9,064 nt of DNA, taken from the NCBI GenBank assembly GCA_022565015.1, contig JADFKI010000147.1:1-9064 (forward strand), in the 5' to 3' direction. The notes under the pieces were generated by a model, which searched no databases, was not told the DNA's origin, and worked only from the letters and a program-made list of their open reading frames with translations. Source of the DNA: Chloroflexota bacterium. Lineage in GTDB: Bacteria > Chloroflexota > Dehalococcoidia > Lucifugimonadales > JADFKI01. This document shows, in pieces, positions 6,261 through 9,064 of this stretch. The position numbers and the translations under genes are program-made. Position 1 is the stretch's first letter. Each line of letters opens with the position of its first letter.

Positions 6261-7070
6261 ATGAGCCTTAGACCCAGGATAGAGAGCGTTTTGCCTTCTC
6301 GCAGACGACGTTCCCAACGAGACGCACAGGAAATAGAATCCACGCAAATCGACCTGCCTGAGGACCAGGCGCTACCACTGCTCGAGTCCGGTGAGATCAT
6401 CGGCGGATATCGGTTGCCCTGGGGCTCCAACTACACATTCCTCGTCTTTATCGACGCGGGGGAAAACCAACATATTCGCGCCATCTACAAGCCTCGAGAC
6501 GGCGAACGACCGCTCCACGACTACCCCAGGGGAACCCTGTACAAGCGGGAATACGCTGCGTTTGCCATCAGCCGTGCCCTCGGCTGGCCCAACGTGCCGC
6601 ACACGCTTGTTCGAGAGGGTCCCTACGGCATAGGCTCGGTGCAGCTGTACGTCGAGTGCGACCCGGAGATCACCTACTTCAACCTGCTGGACGACCACGC
6701 GGACGAGTTCCTGAAATTCGCGGTCTTCGACCTCGTCGTCAATAACGGGGACCGCAAGGCCGGACACTGCCTGCTTGGAGAAGACGGCCGCCTGTGGAGC
6801 ATAGACCACGGCCTGACGTTACACCCCTCCTTCAAGCTGCGCACGGTGATGCTGGAGTATTGGGGCAAGCCGGTCCCGGACGACCTAGTCGCAGACATGA
6901 GAGCCCTGCTGTCCAAGCTCGACTCTCCCGATGGCCTTGTCGCCAGCCTGGCGGACATGATCACAGACGAGGAGCTAAAGGCCTTGAAACGGCGGCTCTA
7001 CGCGGTGCTGCACGAGCCGACGCTTCCGGCGCTGGACCCATACCGCAACGTCCCCTGGCCGTGGGTGTAA
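6261..7070 (+). CDS. SCO1664 family protein (PI3/4-kinase-like fold)
   Basis: A 269-residue protein matching the SCO1664 family, related to the PI3/4-kinase-like fold, with the biological substrate unknown. Kinase-like landmarks are present: A-I-Y-K-P with Lys77 as the ATP-anchoring lysine, followed by R-D-G-E-R-P-L; K-R-E-Y-A-A-F (95-101) with a helix-C-type Glu97; the catalytic-loop equivalent F-D-L-V-V-N-N-G-D-R-K-A-G-H (156-169); and S-I-D-H-G (180-184) with the metal-binding Asp182. The C-terminus ends in P-W-P-W-V, as is usual for the family. So it is predicted to bind ATP and may be catalytically active. The first 30 residues are basic, polar and poorly conserved. ATG 6261 is the first start after an in-frame TAA at 6249-6251; no Shine-Dalgarno is visible, so translation may depend on coupling with DUF3090. 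Its stop lies only 8 bases from the oppositely oriented stop of the AT-rich gene pair. Confidence 0.9.
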   Translation: MSLRPRIESVLPSRRRRSQRDAQEIESTQIDLPEDQALPLLESGEIIGGYRLPWGSNYTFLVFIDAGENQHIRAIYKPRDGERPLHDYPRGTLYKREYAAFAISRALGWPNVPHTLVREGPYGIGSVQLYVECDPEITYFNLLDDHADEFLKFAVFDLVVNNGDRKAGHCLLGEDGRLWSIDHGLTLHPSFKLRTVMLEYWGKPVPDDLVADMRALLSKLDSPDGLVASLADMITDEELKALKRRLYAVLHEPTLPALDPYRNVPWPWV

Positions 7071-7078
7071 TGGAAGCC

Positions 7079-7972
7079 CTAGACCATTGCTCCCAAGTCC
7101 GCATGAATCTGGTTGGTAAATTCAATTAATTTGTCAGTCGTAGCCAGATCGTAAACCAGAAACTTGTTTTCATGATGTTTTTCAAGTAAATTTTTCGCCG
7201 CAGCCACAAGTCCGTTTTGGCCATGTGAGTCAATAGCAACTCTTACCTCATAATCTTGATGAGCCCCTTTGATATCCCAGGCCCTTACTAGAGCGTCTCC
7301 TGCCTTGGGTATAGGTTCTTTCACTGCGATATCCAAAGCTATAATAACGACAGACGAAATCAAAGCTGACCGCGAAGAACTTCGACTAGTAAAAGTTCTT
7401 GGCTCATAGATTAGGTCGACACGCCAGTCCTCCACGGCTTGACCGCTTACAATCACATTTTTATGAGCGAGCTGTTGCCTGAGTATCGGCCTTATAGATT
7501 TCGCAATTTTTGTTGCAACTCTAGGGCCGAGGCTTGTCCGAGTATGCGGGGGGCGTTTAGCAGATTGAACACTTAAGAACCCAAGGTTACCGTCAAGCGC
7601 AATGATGACCTGCATGGCCTTCATCACAGTATTAGAAAGCTGCGACTTTTCACACGAAAAAAGTACGTTGCCCTCATTTAAATCAAGAGTTGCCCCATAC
7701 AGATCAGATATTCCCCTGAGAGCATCGTTCATTCGCCTAACAAAAGTGCTGCTCGGCTGAATGTACGCCGTCAAACGACTGATAAACCCTGCGTCGTCAA
7801 CTAGAAATTCGTTACCATCTTGGCGCACCCTAATTATTATTTTGTCCCCACTGGCATCGAGAAACGGAGTTACTATATAACAACCATCCTCCTGCTCAAG
7901 AACTTCCATTTCTAAGTAACGTTGTTGAAGTTCGTTTCGGAGCCATTCTGGACATTGATTTATTGTAGCCAT
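7079..7972 (-). CDS. DUF1828-domain protein
   Basis: A 297-residue protein, function unknown. Residues about 30-72 match the DUF1828 pattern: Y-I-V-T-P-F-L-D-A-S-G-D, alternating strand I-I-I-R-V-R, D-G-N-E-F-L-V-D-D-A-G-F-I. The C-terminal half is less recognisable and may be a DUF1829-type region: V-E-D-W-R-V-D-L-I-Y-E at 180-190, a strand run V-V-I-I-A-L-D-I at 208-215, and a closing K-F-L-V-Y-D-L-A-T-T-D-K-L. DUF1828 proteins occur in phages and accessory regions. No enzyme motif is certain. It begins inside the upstream gene (13-base overlap), with AGGAG at 7981-7985 placed 8 bases before the ATG, so the two are co-translated. Codon use is AT-richer than in the DUF3090/SCO1664 genes, a sign of acquisition. 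Convergent with SCO1664 with no terminator in the 8-base gap. Confidence 0.75.
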   Translation of the reverse strand: MATINQCPEWLRNELQQRYLEMEVLEQEDGCYIVTPFLDASGDKIIIRVRQDGNEFLVDDAGFISRLTAYIQPSSTFVRRMNDALRGISDLYGATLDLNEGNVLFSCEKSQLSNTVMKAMQVIIALDGNLGFLSVQSAKRPPHTRTSLGPRVATKIAKSIRPILRQQLAHKNVIVSGQAVEDWRVDLIYEPRTFTSRSSSRSALISSVVIIALDIAVKEPIPKAGDALVRAWDIKGAHQDYEVRVAIDSHGQNGLVAAAKNLLEKHHENKFLVYDLATTDKLIEFTNQIHADLGAMV

Positions 7973-8460
7973 TCAAAATGCTCCTGCAGTACTTCTATAT
8001 TTATCGACCATGCAATACAAAGGCATTTGATTGCATCGCTGAGAGTATCAGGAATTTCTACAACTGGACAGGCCCAAGTACTGTCCCCCCTGTGACGGGA
8101 TCTTAAAGGGTGTTTCACCGTAGGGAAGTGAATGTGGGAGTTAGTTGCGTCGCTACCATCGGGATTGATATGACTAGACAAGTCCTTATGGTATTGCCTG
8201 TAGACATGTCTTCGATCATTCTCTCTCAGGAGGTCGATAAATATTCTGGACGAACCACTTCTCACCGCGATAAACAGAAGGTTTGGTACGAAGGCGACTC
8301 TTGACCTCACCCTCATTGTAACTTTATTTGGTACCCTAAGCAGACTTCTTGAAGGATCACGGATCGAAGACGCAGATTTTGGCGCGTCTAACACTGACTC
8401 CACCTCACCGATGAGTTGGTCGTCACTATTTTCTACCTGCCCGGAGGCACAGTCGGGCAA
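7960..8460 (-). CDS. Small histidine-rich protein, partner of the DUF1828 gene (DUF6978-like pattern)
   Basis: A 166-residue protein without a sure family. The central region carries S-H-I-N-P-D-G (96-102), H-I-H-F-P-T (109-114) and, after a basic stretch, W-A-C-P-V (129-133). From memory, small phage and accessory proteins encoded beside DUF1828 genes (DUF6978) have the same order, P-H-x-N-P-D-G ... H-I-H ... W-A-x-P; this needs a profile search. His97, His109 and His111 could bind metal or act catalytically. Residues 40-90 are basic (R-V-R-S-R, L-R-E-N-D-R-R-H). The start is TTG at 8460, chosen because GGAG about 8 bases upstream fits it and no early in-frame ATG exists; the first ATG is at codon 49. 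First gene of a two-gene operon, overlapping the next by 13 bases. Confidence 0.62.
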   Translation of the reverse strand: MPDCASGQVENSDDQLIGEVESVLDAPKSASSIRDPSRSLLRVPNKVTMRVRSRVAFVPNLLFIAVRSGSSRIFIDLLRENDRRHVYRQYHKDLSSHINPDGSDATNSHIHFPTVKHPLRSRHRGDSTWACPVVEIPDTLSDAIKCLCIAWSINIEVLQEHFEWLQ

Positions 8461-8494
8461 AGTTTACGTCTCCAGCAATCTTATCTAATTCACA

Positions 8495-8523
8495 AATATA
8501 ACAACATCGTTAGTCTGGGACAA
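8495..8523 (-). promoter_or_regulatory. Predicted promoter of the DUF1828 gene pair
   Basis: On the minus strand TTGTCC (8523-8518), a 17-base spacer and TATATT (8500-8495, five of six consensus positions). The start site would fall near 8488, giving a leader of about 28 bases that contains the GGAG site before the TTG at 8460. It gives the AT-rich pair its own promoter, divergent from that of rpsU. Confidence 0.42.
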
Positions 8524-8566
8524 TTATCAATAGGAATCAATTTGCCTTTCGACCTGTATTTGGCTC

Positions 8567-8596
8567 TTGAGCCGCTTATCTCCCATATGATATACT
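8567..8596 (+). promoter_or_regulatory. Predicted sigma70-type promoter of rpsU
   Basis: TTGAGC (8567-8572), an 18-base spacer and TATACT (8591-8596, five of six positions). An overlapping TATGAT (8586-8591) has too short a spacer to this -35. The start site would be near 8603, giving a leader of about 69 bases before rpsU. Confidence 0.42.
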
Positions 8597-8603
8597 TGTC
8601 ACT

Positions 8604-8625
8604 ATGGTTCCCTTCGCGGAGCCAT
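8604..8625 (+). promoter_or_regulatory. 5'-end hairpin in the rpsU leader
   Basis: ATGGTTCC (8604-8611) pairs with GGAGCCAT (8618-8625): eight pairs including one G-U, with loop CTTCGC. It would start within a base or two of the predicted transcription start. Possible roles are mRNA stabilisation, as with 5' hairpins, or an autoregulatory site for S21. It is not a terminator, since no T-run follows. Confidence 0.4.
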
Positions 8626-8671
8626 TTCTGTCTTAACATCCGCCATCTTTGAAAACTCTCGGAGGATACCC

Positions 8672-8860
8672 TTGGCGATAGTGCAGCTCAGAGACGGGGA
8701 GGACCCCGAAGGCCTTTTGAAGAGGTTCCAGACCTCCATGCAGCGCTCGGGCATTTTGCGCGAGCTGAGGAACCGACGCTTCTTCCGCACCAAGGGAGAG
8801 CAGGAGCGTCTCGACAAGCAGCGTAGCCTTCGTCGGTTGCGCCGACGCAGGAACCGCTAG
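8672..8860 (+). CDS. rpsU: 30S ribosomal protein bS21
   Basis: A 62-residue basic protein with the bS21 pattern: V-Q-L-R-D-G-E-D (4-11), L-L-K-R-F (15-19), a central G-I-L-R-E-L-R-N-R-R-F-F (27-38) and an Arg/Lys-rich tail (R-R-L-R-R-R-R-N-R). bS21 sits on the small-subunit platform near the 3' end of 16S rRNA and helps initiation. Length is typical (55-70). The start is TTG at 8672, chosen because GGAGG at 8661-8665 lies 6 bases before it and the N-terminus then has the usual few residues before R-D-G-E. A rare TTG start with a strong ribosome site may tune expression. A CGTCGG-n5-CCGACG hairpin (8831-8847) lies inside the Arg-rich 3' end. It is single-gene here: the next candidate start is 196 bases on. 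Confidence 0.92.
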   Translation: MAIVQLRDGEDPEGLLKRFQTSMQRSGILRELRNRRFFRTKGEQERLDKQRSLRRLRRRRNR

Positions 8861-8893
8861 CAGGCCTTTCTCCGCTTTGGCACACGTAGGCGT

Positions 8894-9037
8894 TTGCCCA
8901 TTGGCAATGCGCCCTGGCTCATAACGTATACCCTCTACCCGGCGCCTCCGATTCATGGCGTTTCATTGACTGCGGCCCCGCACGCTTCTATCCTCGCCCC
9001 GCTCTTGTTAACATGTCGTTGCCTGCCTTGAAGGCAA
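8894..9037. repeat. Two inverted repeats sharing TTGCC/GGCAA arms downstream of rpsU
   Basis: TTGCC-catt-GGCAA at 8894-8907 and TTGCCT-n7-AGGCAA at 9019-9037 have the same core arms. The second lies about 20 bases before a possible gene start at 9057. They may be operators for the downstream gene or chance. The surrounding bases 8861-9056 contain no gene I can support, and no clear rpsU terminator. Confidence 0.22.
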
Positions 9038-9056
9038 TTCCTAATCCGAGGACATC

Positions 9057-9064
9057 ATGACCTC
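9057..9064 (+). CDS. Possible start of a downstream gene (two codons and part of a third)
   Basis: ATG ACC TC- begins at 9057 with GAGGA at 9048-9052, four bases away, which is close but usable. Only Met-Thr and part of a third codon are visible, so no function can be proposed. Confidence 0.33.

Noticed and set aside
8831..8847. CGTCGG/CCGACG hairpin as an rpsU terminator.
   Set aside because: It lies inside the coding region and has no following T-run; it is explained by Arg codons.

Overview
The window reads as chromosomal DNA of a GC-rich bacterium, most likely a Chloroflexota member (SAR202/Dehalococcoidia-like). This is inference. The clue is a DUF3090-SCO1664 gene pair, a block also common in Actinobacteria, lying near rpsU (bS21), a gene most Actinobacteria lack. 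No rRNA, tRNA, CRISPR array or intact transposase gene is visible.

Left half, minus strand (5410 down to 1): an interrupted catabolic-looking gene string. In transcription order it runs: an alkaline-phosphatase-superfamily hydrolase resembling phosphonoacetate hydrolase (4292-5410); a low-molecular-weight phosphatase-like protein joined to it by a 4-base overlap (3864-4295); an Ldh2-type malate/lactate dehydrogenase (2727-3824); a foreign-looking, AT-richer insert with a zinc-ribbon protein (2032-2631) and a possible 49-residue ORF (1852-2001); the C-terminal half of a short-chain dehydrogenase (1453-1824) that lost its cofactor-binding half at the insert boundary; a second Ldh2 paralogue (185-1285); and the first 10 codons of another Rossmann-type enzyme running off the left edge (1-32).

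Centre, plus strand (5695-7070): DUF3090 followed by an SCO1664-family protein with a PI3/4-kinase-like fold. This is a conserved but poorly understood pair. It is divergent from the hydrolase operon across a 284-base gap that holds only candidate regulatory sequences and a doubtful 36-codon ORF.

Right part: an AT-richer two-gene unit on the minus strand (7079-8460), ending 8 bases from the SCO1664 stop. It encodes a small histidine-rich protein with an H-x-NPDG...HIH...WAxP pattern and a DUF1828-type protein, overlapping by 13 bases and with their own promoter. This pair is the best candidate for an undescribed accessory (phage/defence-type) system. Next comes rpsU on the plus strand (8672-8860), with a promoter and a hairpin at the very 5' end of its predicted transcript. 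About 200 non-coding bases follow, then the probable start of another gene at 9057.
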